64,000 nt of DNA from contig NZ_UIHC01000011.1 of the NCBI RefSeq assembly GCF_900499075.1, positions 41,476 through 105,475 on the forward strand, in the 5' to 3' direction. Under the pieces are notes generated by a model. It was not told where the DNA came from, searched no databases, and saw nothing but the letters and a program-made list of their open reading frames with translations. Source of the stretch: Roseinatronobacter ekhonensis. GTDB taxonomy: Bacteria > Pseudomonadota > Alphaproteobacteria > Rhodobacterales > Rhodobacteraceae. A program made the translations under genes and the position numbers. Within the stretch, counting starts at the first letter, position 1. Each line of letters starts with the position of its first letter. This document shows, piece after piece, positions 17,679-25,527 of the stretch.

Positions 17679-18821
17679 TTATGCGACACGCTCGCCACGC
17701 ACCCAAACTGCTTGCAGCAGTGGTGTTGGGCCCTTCGTTCGGACGCGCAACAGGTCGGCATGCAAACCGATGTTCAGCGCGCCCCGGTCTTGCATGTCTG
17801 CCGCGCGGGCCGGTGCTGCCGAGACTGTCGCCAATCCGGCAGCCAAATTGCCCCAAATCTGTCCCAAAAGGATGGCCGACTGCAACAGCGCGGCAGGCAC
17901 ATAGTCCGAAGAGACAATATCCAGCAGGCCCGCCTGCGCCAGATCACCCGCCGCGACATTTCCCGAATGCGACCCGCCGCGCACAAGGTTCGGCGCGCCC
18001 ATCATCACGGCGATCCCGTGTGCATGACAGGCGCGTGCTGCATCCAGCGTGGTGGGGAACTCTGCCAGCCGCACCCCATGCTCGGCAGACGTATCGACAT
18101 GCGCCTTGGTCGTATCGTCATGGCTGGCTAGCACCGCGCCATAGCGCCGCGCCGCCTGCACCACGGCGTGTTCATGCCCCACGCGCACTCGCTCACCCAG
18201 CGCTTTCTGCCGGGCGACATGGTCTTCGAACTCTGCATCCGTCATGCCGTGTTTGCCGCGCATATAGACCCGCAGTTGCGCAAGGTCGGAAAACTGGCGC
18301 TGCCCAGGAGTGTGGTCCATCAGGCTGACAATGCCCACGCGGTCCTCTGCGCCGAATTCATCCAGCTCTTCAATCAGAGTCTCAGAGCAGACCTCCGCCC
18401 GCAGATGCAGGAAATGGCTGATCTTCAGCGCCCCGGCAGCGCGCATTTGCAACAACTCATGCGCCAGATCGCGCGCATATCGTCCGCGTCCGCGCCGGTC
18501 TTGCCCGGTCAGCGACCCAAGCCGCAGGGCATCGAACACGGTGGTGATGCCGCAGCTTGCCAATTCGCGGTCATGGGCCACGACGGCGGCGGCATGCGGC
18601 CAATCCACGCCGGGACGCGGGGCAAGATGGCGTTCCAGATTGTCGGTGTGCAACTCGATCAGGCCGGGGCACAGGATATCCCTCGCGAAATCGACCGCGC
18701 CGGGCACGGCAGACGCACCCGGATCAATCGCGGCAATCCGCCCGTCCCGTATCAGCACCGATCCGTGCATCACCTCGTCGGGCAGGACCACTTGGGCATT
18801 GGACAAGACAAGTTCTGTCAT
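17679..18821 (-). CDS. phnM: Alpha-D-ribose 1-methylphosphonate 5-triphosphate diphosphatase
   Basis: PhnM hydrolyses the triphosphate formed by the PhnGHIL complex to ribose 1-phosphonate 5-phosphate, before the PhnJ step. The 380-residue amidohydrolase-fold protein has the metal-binding CPGLIELHTDNLERHLAPRPG segment (residues 51-71), LMDHTPGQRQF, GHEHAVVQAA, ASHDDTTKAHV and GAPNLVRGGSHSGN, all as in canonical PhnM. It lies apart from phnN and the rest of the C-P lyase genes, with the convergently oriented DUF1045 gene between. A Pho-box-like repeat lies in its 5' region. A second, divergent PhnM-like protein is encoded at 25528-26712. Confidence 0.93.
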   Translation of the reverse strand: MTELVLSNAQVVLPDEVMHGSVLIRDGRIAAIDPGASAVPGAVDFARDILCPGLIELHTDNLERHLAPRPGVDWPHAAAVVAHDRELASCGITTVFDALRLGSLTGQDRRGRGRYARDLAHELLQMRAAGALKISHFLHLRAEVCSETLIEELDEFGAEDRVGIVSLMDHTPGQRQFSDLAQLRVYMRGKHGMTDAEFEDHVARQKALGERVRVGHEHAVVQAARRYGAVLASHDDTTKAHVDTSAEHGVRLAEFPTTLDAARACHAHGIAVMMGAPNLVRGGSHSGNVAAGDLAQAGLLDIVSSDYVPAALLQSAILLGQIWGNLAAGLATVSAAPARAADMQDRGALNIGLHADLLRVRTKGPTPLLQAVWVRGERVA

Positions 18822-18852
18822 TTGCGACCTTCTGTCAGTAGGATACAGATTG

Positions 18853-18870
18853 GCGTCATGCGACTGTCAC
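18853..18870 (+). promoter_or_regulatory. Pho-box-like repeat between phnM and the DUF1045 gene
   Basis: GCGTCAT, a 4-base spacer (GCGA) and CTGTCAC match the PhoB consensus (CTGTCAT, 4 bases, CTGTCAY) at 5/7 and 7/7 positions. The site sits in the 94-base divergent region, about 32-50 bases from the phnM start and 45-63 bases from the DUF1045 start. It suggests phosphate-starvation control of one or both. Confidence 0.5.
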
Positions 18871-18915
18871 GCAGTCATGGCACGACAACGGCAGTTCATG
18901 GATAGGACCACCGCC

Positions 18916-19596
18916 ATGCCCGACGCTTACACCCGATACGCGGTTTTCTACGCGCCACCCGTGGGCAGCGAATTCGCCATAGCAGGCGCGCGGTGGCTGG
19001 GTTGGGACGTGGCCGATGGCCGCGCACTGCCCCATCCGGATCTGGGTCTGGATCTGGCAACGGTTACGCAAACACCCCGCAAATACGGGCTGCACGGCAC
19101 GCTCAAACCGCCGATGCGGCTGGCCACACCGCCCGAAACCTTTCTCGACGCGGTCGAGACCTTCGCCCAGTCGCGCCCAGCCGTCGATCTGGGGCAATTG
19201 CGTCTGCGCATGCTGGGGGCTTTTCTGGCCATTGTTCCCAACCCGCAGCCCGCGGCGCTTGGCGATCTGGCAGCAGAAGTCGTGCGCTCTCTGGACCCGT
19301 TTCGCGCGCCCCTGTCGCAAGCAGACATGGACCGGCGCCGTGCAGCGGGGCTGAGCGCGCGCCAAGATGCGCTGCTGGTGCAATGGGGCTATCCCTATGT
19401 GATGGAAGAGTTCCGCTTCCACGTCACGCTCAGCGGCCAGCTGGACCCGGCGTCGATGCGCGACGTGTTTCGCGCCGCCGACGCATGGTTCGGGCCGGTG
19501 CTGGCAGAGCATCACAGCCTGTCGGAACTGGCGGTATTCGGCGAAGATGCGGATGGGCGTTTCCATCTGCTCAGGCGCTTTGCGCTGACAGGTTGA
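18916..19596 (+). CDS. DUF1045 phosphonate metabolism protein, 2H phosphoesterase fold
   Basis: A 226-residue protein of the DUF1045 family found in phosphonate loci. Two H-x-T motifs, HGTLK (near residue 47) and HVTLS (near residue 171), are the catalytic hallmark of 2H phosphoesterases. The likely job is opening the 5-phosphoribosyl 1,2-cyclic phosphate released by PhnJ, the step done by PhnP in E. coli; no phnP gene is visible here. The start at 18916 has AGGA upstream; an in-frame ATG at 18898 is an alternative. Its 3' end overlaps the convergent phnN by 26 bases. Confidence 0.85.
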   Translation: MPDAYTRYAVFYAPPVGSEFAIAGARWLGWDVADGRALPHPDLGLDLATVTQTPRKYGLHGTLKPPMRLATPPETFLDAVETFAQSRPAVDLGQLRLRMLGAFLAIVPNPQPAALGDLAAEVVRSLDPFRAPLSQADMDRRRAAGLSARQDALLVQWGYPYVMEEFRFHVTLSGQLDPASMRDVFRAADAWFGPVLAEHHSLSELAVFGEDADGRFHLLRRFALTG

Positions 19597-20116
19597 GCGC
19601 GCGCAACATCTGTTCCAGCGCCGCATCGACCGTGCCGTCATTCCGGATCAGAACTGCGCCGTCGGGCAGATCGGTCCCGACCCGCTTCAGCCTTGCGGCA
19701 ATCTCGCGCGCGGATTCGCGTCCGCGCGCGCGCAACCGTGCAGCCAGCACCTCTGGCGCGGCGGTGATCATCAAGATCTGCGCCTCCGGGTAGCGCGCGC
19801 GGATTGCGGGCAGCGCACGGCGTGACCCGTTGAACACCACCATCCGCCCCGCCAAAAGTTCCGTGTCGATGCTGGCCGGAATTGCATAGCGCAACCCGTG
19901 CGCGGCCCAGTGCACCGCGTATTGCCCCAAGGCAAGGCGTGCGTCGAACAGCGCCTCGCTGACCGCGTCGTGATCCTCTCCAACTGCGCCCGCCGCACGG
20001 GTGATGACGCGGCGCGCGACCACAACATCGGGGCAGGCGTCTGCCAGCGCGGCGATCAGCGTGTCTTTGCCGACGCCGGACGGACCGACCACGACAACAA
20101 GCTGGCCCGCGCTCAT
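19571..20116 (-). CDS. phnN: Ribose 1,5-bisphosphate phosphokinase
   Basis: PhnN phosphorylates ribose 1,5-bisphosphate to PRPP, the last step of the C-P lyase route, returning the ribose to nucleotide synthesis. The 181-residue guanylate-kinase-like protein has the P-loop VVGPSGVGKDTLIAAL (residues 9-24), followed by VVFNGSRRALPAIRARYP and LRARGRESAREIAARL. It overlaps phnL by 4 bases and the convergent DUF1045 gene by 26 bases. Confidence 0.94.
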   Translation of the reverse strand: MSAGQLVVVVGPSGVGKDTLIAALADACPDVVVARRVITRAAGAVGEDHDAVSEALFDARLALGQYAVHWAAHGLRYAIPASIDTELLAGRMVVFNGSRRALPAIRARYPEAQILMITAAPEVLAARLRARGRESAREIAARLKRVGTDLPDGAVLIRNDGTVDAALEQMLRALNLSAQSA

Positions 20117-20799
20117 GCCGCCCGCTCCTTGGGCGCGAAGCCCTGCACATCCACCTCGCGGTCACATACTGCCGCGCGCGCATCGGCATCATGGAAGATG
20201 CCCAGTATCGCGGCGCCACGGCGCTTGGCGTCGGTGATCAAATCCAGGACAATGGCGCGGTTTGCAGCATCCAGACTCGCTGTCGGCTCATCCAGCAACA
20301 TTGCGGGCCAGGGATGGATAAATCCGCGTGCGATATTCACCCGCTGCTGCTCGCCGCCGGAAAAGGTCGTGGGCGACAACCCCCACAACCGTTGCGGAAT
20401 GTTAAGCTTGGCCAGCATCGCTCCGGCCTGAAGGCGCGCCTCGGCCTCCTCCATCCCTTGCACCAGCAACGGCTCGGCCACAACATCCAGCGCGGGCACA
20501 CGCGGAATAACCCGCAGGAACTGGCTGACATACCCAAGCCGGTCGCGGCGCAGCGCCAGAACGTCGCGCGGGGCGGCATTGCGCAATTCGACCCCATCCA
20601 CACGGATTGACCCGGCATCACAACGGTAATTGCCCCAGATCATCCGCATCAGGGTCGACTTTCCAACTCCAGAGGCTCCGGTCAGCGCCACGCATTCGCC
20701 CGGCCCGACCCGCAGGCTGGCACCTTCCATGACCGGCAGCACCGTGCCGCCCTGATTGTGCAGCACGAACTGTTTGCCCGCATCCCTGACCTCTATCAT
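20113..20799 (-). CDS. phnL: Phosphonate C-P lyase system ABC-type protein PhnL
   Basis: PhnL works with PhnGHI in forming the ribose-phosphonate from ATP. The 228-residue ABC ATPase has Walker A TGASGVGKSTLMRM, signature TFSGGEQQRVNIARG and Walker B MLLDEPTASLD. It has no membrane partner, as known for PhnL. The start at 20799 removes a 9-codon extension. A 63-base gap to phnK contains part of a dispersed repeat (20811-20832). Confidence 0.95.
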   Translation of the reverse strand: MIEVRDAGKQFVLHNQGGTVLPVMEGASLRVGPGECVALTGASGVGKSTLMRMIWGNYRCDAGSIRVDGVELRNAAPRDVLALRRDRLGYVSQFLRVIPRVPALDVVAEPLLVQGMEEAEARLQAGAMLAKLNIPQRLWGLSPTTFSGGEQQRVNIARGFIHPWPAMLLDEPTASLDAANRAIVLDLITDAKRRGAAILGIFHDADARAAVCDREVDVQGFAPKERAA

Positions 20800-20810
20800 G
20801 CCTCTTTGTC

Positions 20811-20832
20811 CTTCATCTTGCCCCAAATACTC
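20811..20832. repeat. Dispersed intergenic repeat, copy 1
   Basis: CTTCATCTTGC followed by CCCAAATACTC matches the segment at 28639-28660 at 19 of 22 positions. On the minus strand it reads GAGTATTT, then GCAAGATGAAG. It lies in the gap between phnK and phnL, but this copy lacks the GC-rich stem that precedes the motif in copy 2. Confidence 0.6.
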
Positions 20833-20862
20833 ACGACACGCGGCTGGCCACGGCCAATTTGG

Positions 20863-21633
20863 TCACACATGCAGCACCGAACTGACCAGAAGCTGCGTAT
20901 ACCCGTGTTGCGGGTCGTCCAGCACCTGGTCCGTCAGGCCCTCTTCCACCACATGGCCGTCCTTCATCACCATCAGCCGGTCCGCAAGCAGGCGCACCAC
21001 GGACAGATCATGCGTCACGATCACCACAGACAGGCCCAGTCGCCGCACCAATCCGCGCAACAGGTCCAGCAGGCGCGCCTGTACGCTGACATCCAGCCCC
21101 CCCGTGGGTTCGTCCATGAACACCAACCGTGGCCCCGTCACCAGATTGCGCGCGATCTGAACACGCTGCTGCATGCCGCCGCTGAACGTACTGGGGCGGT
21201 CATCCATCCGGGCGGTATCGATTTCCACGCGGGTCAGCCAATCGGCGGCCTGCGCGCGAATGTCGCCGTAGTGGCGCGCGCCCACGGCCATCAGCCGCTC
21301 GCCGACATTGCCGCCTGCACTGACGCCCATGCGCAGCCCGTCGCGCGGGTTCTGGTGGACAAAGGCCCAGTCTGTGCGCGCCAGCCAGCGGCGTTCCGGC
21401 TCTGACATCGTCAGCGTGTCGCGCGGGCCATGCGCCCGAGTGTCAAGGATGACGCGGCCTGTATCGGGCGCAAGATGTCCGGCAAGGCAGTTCAGAAGCG
21501 TCGACTTGCCCGATCCGCTCTCGCCGACAATACCCATCACCTCGCCGGGCCATAAGGTGAAATCCACATCGGCGCAGCCAATATGCGCACCGTAGCGTTT
21601 GCTCAGGCCCTCGACCTGCAACAAGGGGGTCAT
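20863..21633 (-). CDS. phnK: Phosphonate C-P lyase system ABC-type protein PhnK
   Basis: PhnK binds the PhnGHIJ core complex and is needed for C-P cleavage in vivo. The 256-residue ABC ATPase resembles oligopeptide-transport ATPases: Walker A GESGSGKSTLLNCLAG, a Q-loop region AFVHQNPRDGLRMGVS, signature TFSGGMQQRVQIARNL and Walker B VFMDEPTGGLDVS. It overlaps phnJ by 4 bases. Confidence 0.95.
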   Translation of the reverse strand: MTPLLQVEGLSKRYGAHIGCADVDFTLWPGEVMGIVGESGSGKSTLLNCLAGHLAPDTGRVILDTRAHGPRDTLTMSEPERRWLARTDWAFVHQNPRDGLRMGVSAGGNVGERLMAVGARHYGDIRAQAADWLTRVEIDTARMDDRPSTFSGGMQQRVQIARNLVTGPRLVFMDEPTGGLDVSVQARLLDLLRGLVRRLGLSVVIVTHDLSVVRLLADRLMVMKDGHVVEEGLTDQVLDDPQHGYTQLLVSSVLHV

Positions 21634-22475
21634 GCGTTTGCCTCCATCTGCGCGGCGCGCGTCGCGCAGTAATCGGTGTCCGAGCAGACGAACATGCGCC
21701 CGCCGCTGTCGTCGGTGATCACTTCATCCAGATAGCTGTCCTGCGCGCCGCATATCGCGCAATCATGGCCTGCGGCTTTTGACGGGGTGAAGGGATAATC
21801 CTCGAAGTCGAGGCTTTCGACCCGCGTGAAAGGCGGCAGCGCGTAGATGCGGCATTCCCGTCCCGCGCCGAAAAGCTGCAAGGCCGGCGACATGTTCAGC
21901 TTCGGATTGTCGAATTTCGGAATGGGCGACGGGTCCATCACATATCGCCCCTCGACCTTGACGGGGTAGGCATAGGCGCGCGCGATTTCGCCATGGCGGG
22001 CAATGTCCTCGTATAGGCGTACCTGCATCAACCCGTAATCTTCCAGCGCGTGCATGGTGCGGGTCTCGGTCTCGCGCGGTTCCAGAAAGCGCAGGGGTTC
22101 GGGGATCGGCACCTGAAAGACAAGGATCTGCCCCGCCACCAGCGGAGCTTCGGGTATGCGGTGGCGCGTCTGGATCACACTGGCATCTGCCGTCGACTCG
22201 GTCGTGGCCACACCCGCGACCTTTTCGAAAAAGCTACGGATGGACACGGCGTTGGTGGTGTCATCCGCCCCTTGGTCGATCACTTTCAAACTGTCCTCGG
22301 GCACAAGGCACGCGGCTGTCACCTGCACGCCGCCGGTGCCCCAGCCATAGGGCATCGGCATTTCACGGCTGGAAAACGGCACCTGGTAGCCGGGGATCGC
22401 GACAGCCTTCAGCAGGGCGCGCCGGATCATGCGTTTGGTCGCCTCGTCCAGATAGGCGAAATTATACTCGGTCAT
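21630..22475 (-). CDS. phnJ: Carbon-phosphorus lyase catalytic subunit PhnJ
   Basis: The radical-SAM enzyme that breaks the C-P bond of ribose 1-methylphosphonate 5-phosphate. The 281-residue protein carries the atypical iron-sulfur cysteines at 239, 242, 264 and 270 (CAIC then VCSDTDYC), with the spacing known for E. coli PhnJ (241, 244, 266, 272). Family segments YNFAYLDEATKRMIRRALLK and GWGTGGVQVTAA are intact. A strong inverted repeat lies in the 88-base gap after phnI; the gene overlaps phnK by 4 bases. Confidence 0.97.
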   Translation of the reverse strand: MTEYNFAYLDEATKRMIRRALLKAVAIPGYQVPFSSREMPMPYGWGTGGVQVTAACLVPEDSLKVIDQGADDTTNAVSIRSFFEKVAGVATTESTADASVIQTRHRIPEAPLVAGQILVFQVPIPEPLRFLEPRETETRTMHALEDYGLMQVRLYEDIARHGEIARAYAYPVKVEGRYVMDPSPIPKFDNPKLNMSPALQLFGAGRECRIYALPPFTRVESLDFEDYPFTPSKAAGHDCAICGAQDSYLDEVITDDSGGRMFVCSDTDYCATRAAQMEANA

Positions 22476-22505
22476 GGGCTTACCTGTCGGCAAATTGGTG
22501 CAACC

Positions 22506-22556
22506 GCGCGCTCTTGTGGCGCGGGGTGGGCGGGTGGGCGCGCCGCAAGAGCGCGC
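22506..22556 (-). other. Strong intercistronic hairpin between phnI and phnJ
   Basis: Arms 22506-22523 and 22539-22556 are complementary over 17 of 18 positions (one C/A mismatch in the minus-strand RNA) around a 15-base C-rich loop. There is no U tract, so it is more likely an mRNA stability or processing element than a terminator. It occupies more than half of the largest gap in the phnG-phnN run. Confidence 0.75.
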
Positions 22557-22563
22557 ATGCAAG

Positions 22564-23652
22564 TCATTCCGCGGCCTCTGGCAAAGCATCCGCGCCCGCC
22601 GCGCGCCGCAGCTTGCGCACCAGTTCCAGCTCGGCCTGAAAATCGACGTAATGCGGCAGCTTGATATGCTCCAGAAATCCGCTCGACTGGATGTTGTCGC
22701 AATGTGACAGCACGAATTCTGCGTCCTGCGCAGGCGCGCCCGACATATCCTCGCCCAGTTCTTGCGCACGCAAGGCGCGGTCCACAAGCGCCATGGAAAT
22801 CGCCTTGCGTTCGGACTGGCCGAACACCAGCCCATAGCCGCGCGTAAACTGGGCTGGCGCGGTTTTCGACCCCTGAAACTGGTTGACGCTTTCACATTCG
22901 GTCAGGACGATCTCGGCAAACTCTATGTCAAAGCCCAGTTCCGGCAGGTGCGCCGAGACACGCACCGCACCGATGCGCAATTCTCCGACAAACGCATGGT
23001 TGCGCCCGTATCCGCGCTGGGTTGAATAGGCGAGCGACAGCAGGAACCCCTCGTCACCGCGCGCAAGTGCCTGCAAGCGCAGCGCACGTTCTGCCGGAAA
23101 CTCCAACGGGTCGCGGGTCAGGTCGGGCACCGCGCCCGCGCCGTCGGGCTCTGCCTGCATCAAGCCCTCGCCCCCCAAGTGGCTCAGGATATGCGGCGCA
23201 GACTCCAGTCCCGTTTCGGCCATTGGCGCGGGCGGCACGTCGCGGCCCTCGGCCAGCCCGAAATCCAGCAGGCGGTGGGTGTAGTCGAAGGTCGGTCCCA
23301 GAACCTGTCCGCCCGGAGCGTCCTTATAGGTCGCAGAGATTCGGCGTTTGATCTGCATGTCTGCGGTCGCAACCGGCAGGCTCCCGCCAAAACGCGGCAA
23401 GGTCGTGCGAAAGGCGCGGATCAGGAACACGGCTTCAATCGTGTCGCCGCGCGCTTGTTTCAGCGCCAGCGCGGCAAGCTCCGGGTCGTAAAGCGAACCT
23501 TCGGCCATCACCCGGTCCACCGCCAGCGAAAGCTGCTCGCGGATCTGGTCGGTGCCCAGTTCGGGCACATCGCGATCACCGCGCCGCGCCTCGTCCAACC
23601 ACGCATGAGCATTGGCGATGGCGCGAGCGCCGCCCTTGACAGCTACATACAT
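22564..23652 (-). CDS. phnI: C-P lyase core complex subunit PhnI
   Basis: PhnI is the nucleosidase-type subunit of the PhnGHIJ core that, with PhnG, H and L, replaces adenine of ATP by phosphonate. The 362-residue protein starts MYVAVKGGARAIANAHAWL and has the conserved stretches TYKDAPGGQVLGPTFDYTHR, LAYSTQRGYGRNHAFVGELR and LSHCDNIQSSGFLEHIKLPH. The start at 23652 overlaps the phnH stop (TGATG). Confidence 0.96.
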   Translation of the reverse strand: MYVAVKGGARAIANAHAWLDEARRGDRDVPELGTDQIREQLSLAVDRVMAEGSLYDPELAALALKQARGDTIEAVFLIRAFRTTLPRFGGSLPVATADMQIKRRISATYKDAPGGQVLGPTFDYTHRLLDFGLAEGRDVPPAPMAETGLESAPHILSHLGGEGLMQAEPDGAGAVPDLTRDPLEFPAERALRLQALARGDEGFLLSLAYSTQRGYGRNHAFVGELRIGAVRVSAHLPELGFDIEFAEIVLTECESVNQFQGSKTAPAQFTRGYGLVFGQSERKAISMALVDRALRAQELGEDMSGAPAQDAEFVLSHCDNIQSSGFLEHIKLPHYVDFQAELELVRKLRRAAGADALPEAAE

Positions 23653-24218
23653 CAGCCATCCCCCAGCTTGGTGGTGCGTGGCAGCGCCGCCAGCTGCGCG
23701 CCGTGTGTGAACAGGAAATCCAGACCCAGCGGGAAGCGGCTGGCATTCGCGCGCAAGGCGTCCGTGTCCGGTAGCGACAAATACGCCGCGTCCTCGATAC
23801 CCGGACCGGTCAGACGGGTGCCATTTGCCTGCAAATCCGCCATCTCGACAATCAGCGTGGCAGAGCGGTCGGGATAGTCGGGAACACCCTGCGGGTAGGC
23901 GGCCAGCGGGCCAAGCGCGTGCCATGTGCCCAGCGCGAACACGGCCTCTGACCGGCCGACCAGCGGCGCGCCCAAATGGAACGCGACCCAATCGCGCATT
24001 CCCTTGCAGTCATGCGCCCCTGCCAAGTGCAGCGGCGTGGTTGCATCAGCCAGCGTCAGCAACGCCACGCAAGCCGCCTGAGAACAGGGGACGGGCGCGG
24101 CAGGACCATCCAGCGTGACAAGACGGCCCGGATGCGCCATGGTATCCAGAACCGCACGAAAAGCGTGTGCGGCATCAACCGCGGGGCTGGCAAAACCCGG
24201 TGTCAGACCGTCCATCAT
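23652..24218 (-). CDS. phnH: C-P lyase core complex subunit PhnH
   Basis: A 188-residue subunit of the PhnGHIJ complex with the family segments PAVDAAHAFRAVLDTMAHPGR, LLTLADATTPLHL and GTWHALGPLAAYPQGVPDYPDRSA read across the protein. It starts with two adjacent ATG codons (24218 and 24215), the first overlapping the phnG stop. Structural role: dimeric PLP-transferase-like fold without PLP. Confidence 0.94.
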   Translation of the reverse strand: MMDGLTPGFASPAVDAAHAFRAVLDTMAHPGRLVTLDGPAAPVPCSQAACVALLTLADATTPLHLAGAHDCKGMRDWVAFHLGAPLVGRSEAVFALGTWHALGPLAAYPQGVPDYPDRSATLIVEMADLQANGTRLTGPGIEDAAYLSLPDTDALRANASRFPLGLDFLFTHGAQLAALPRTTKLGDG

Positions 24219-24652
24219 CCCTCTCCCCGCACCATGGTAAAGAAATCGACTTTTGTCGCTGCGGCACGGCGGGCACTGTCCTGTTGCGCCTGCGCCTCTG
24301 CCGCGCGCAGCGGGGCAAGCACACGCGCGCTCAGTTCGACCTGTGCCGGTGTTTGTAACAGCGCGTCCAGAAGCGCCGCACGTTCGGCTTTGCGAGCATC
24401 CAACCCCTGCACCAAAGCGTGCCCGACCGCGCCGCAGCTCAAACGGACTGACGCACGCGTTACCGTCACTTCGCCAAGGTTGAACGCGGCCCCCACCGCA
24501 CCAGCCCGCCCCTGCACCATCATACTGCCCTGTTCGGGGCGGCGCAGCCAGTCGAAGGGCGGCGCATCGTCTGGCCAAAGCGCATCCAGCCGGGCGGCGG
24601 GCGCACGAGCGATCAGGCCCATCCAGTCGCGCCGCGTGTCTGAATCTGTCAT
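24215..24652 (-). CDS. phnG: C-P lyase core complex subunit PhnG
   Basis: A 145-residue subunit of the C-P lyase core with the PhnG patterns RRDWMGLIARAPAARLDAL, GRAGAVGAAFNLGEVTVTRASVRL (read across residues 48-71) and GHALVQGLDARKAERAALLDAL. First gene of the minus-strand C-P lyase operon and divergent from phnF over 89 bases containing a Pho-box-like site and tandem TAGACAA repeats. Confidence 0.93.
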   Translation of the reverse strand: MTDSDTRRDWMGLIARAPAARLDALWPDDAPPFDWLRRPEQGSMMVQGRAGAVGAAFNLGEVTVTRASVRLSCGAVGHALVQGLDARKAERAALLDALLQTPAQVELSARVLAPLRAAEAQAQQDSARRAAATKVDFFTMVRGEG

Positions 24653-24674
24653 TGTCAGTGCTTTCCGAAATTAG

Positions 24675-24690
24675 TAGACAACTAGACAAT
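24675..24690. promoter_or_regulatory. Tandem TAGACAA repeats, candidate PhnF operator
   Basis: TAGACAAC and TAGACAAT lie head to tail 23-38 bases upstream of the phnG start, within the phnG/phnF intergenic region. A GntR-type repressor encoded next door is the obvious candidate ligand, but no binding site for this family member is known to me. Confidence 0.35.
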
Positions 24691-24723
24691 TACGCGATTT
24701 ACAGATTGCACTCAAAAGGTTTT

Positions 24724-24744
24724 TTGTGAAAGTTTCGCGACATG
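24724..24744. promoter_or_regulatory. Pho-box-like / palindromic motif upstream of phnG and at the phnF start
   Basis: The 16 bases TTTGTGAAAGTTTCGC (24724-24739) also occur exactly at 33430-33445 upstream of phnD. On the minus strand the site reads ATGTCGC, GAAA, CTTTCAC (24744-24727), matching two 7-base PhoB half-sites (5/7 and 6/7) with a 4-base spacer. It can also be read as the inverted repeat GTGAAA-N-TTTCGC. It lies 72-92 bases upstream of phnG and touches the phnF start codon, so binding would affect both genes. Confidence 0.5.
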
Positions 24745-25479
24745 GAAAAGCCGAAACCCCTTTGGCAGGCCATCTGTGACACGTTGCGGGCAGAGATCGC
24801 ACGCGGCCACTGGCGCACGGGCAGCCGCCTGCCGACAGAGGCGGAGCTGGCCCAACGCTTCGATGTGAACCGCCACACCGTGCGCCGGGCCATGGCCGCG
24901 CTGGCAGAGGCCGGTCTGGTACAGTCACGGCGCGGCGCGGGTGTGTTCGTCCGCGCCCCCGCCCGCCTGCCCTATCACATCGGCAAACGAACCCGGTTTC
25001 ACCAGAACCTGCTGACCTCTGGCCGCGCACCCTCGCGCCGTATATTGCATGCGGCCATTGCCCGCGCCACAGAGGCAGAGGCAGAGGCACTGGCCCTGCC
25101 CCCGGCCGCGCCCGTCCACACGGTCGAGGGCGTCAGCCTCGCCGACGTGCAGCCGATCTCGCTGTTCCGTTCGGTGTTTTGCGCCACACGCTTCCCCCAG
25201 CTTGGCGCAGCACTGGCGGCTGGCCAATCGGTTACAGCGGCGTTGAAGGCGCTTGGTGTCCGCGACTATACCCGCAAATCAACCCGCATTTCGGGGCACA
25301 TCGCCGATGTTTTGCAGGCCCGCCATCTGGATATCGCGCCGGGCGATATGCTACTTTTGTCAGAAGCGATAAACGTCGACACTGACGGGCATCCACTGGA
25401 ATTCGGGCAAACGCATTTCGTGGCCGCGCGGGTTGATCTGGTGCTGGATGGTGCAGATTTCGGCCCCGTTGTCGCATAA
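24742..25479 (+). CDS. phnF: GntR/HutC-family regulator of phosphonate metabolism
   Basis: A 245-residue regulator with an N-terminal GntR winged helix (LWQAICDTLRAEIARGHWRTGSRLP, then ELAQRFDVNRHTVRRAMAAL) and a C-terminal UTRA ligand domain of the HutC subfamily (RFHQNLLTSGRAPSRRIL, later GDMLLLSEAINVDTDGHPLEFGQTHF). PhnF proteins repress phosphonate genes when the inducer is absent. It is divergent from phnG and followed 48 bases later by a second phnM-like gene. Confidence 0.9.
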   Translation: MEKPKPLWQAICDTLRAEIARGHWRTGSRLPTEAELAQRFDVNRHTVRRAMAALAEAGLVQSRRGAGVFVRAPARLPYHIGKRTRFHQNLLTSGRAPSRRILHAAIARATEAEAEALALPPAAPVHTVEGVSLADVQPISLFRSVFCATRFPQLGAALAAGQSVTAALKALGVRDYTRKSTRISGHIADVLQARHLDIAPGDMLLLSEAINVDTDGHPLEFGQTHFVAARVDLVLDGADFGPVVA

Positions 25480-25527
25480 CTGCAATATGCTTGGCCTAAG
25501 CCCCGGCCAAAGCTGAAGGACGACCTC

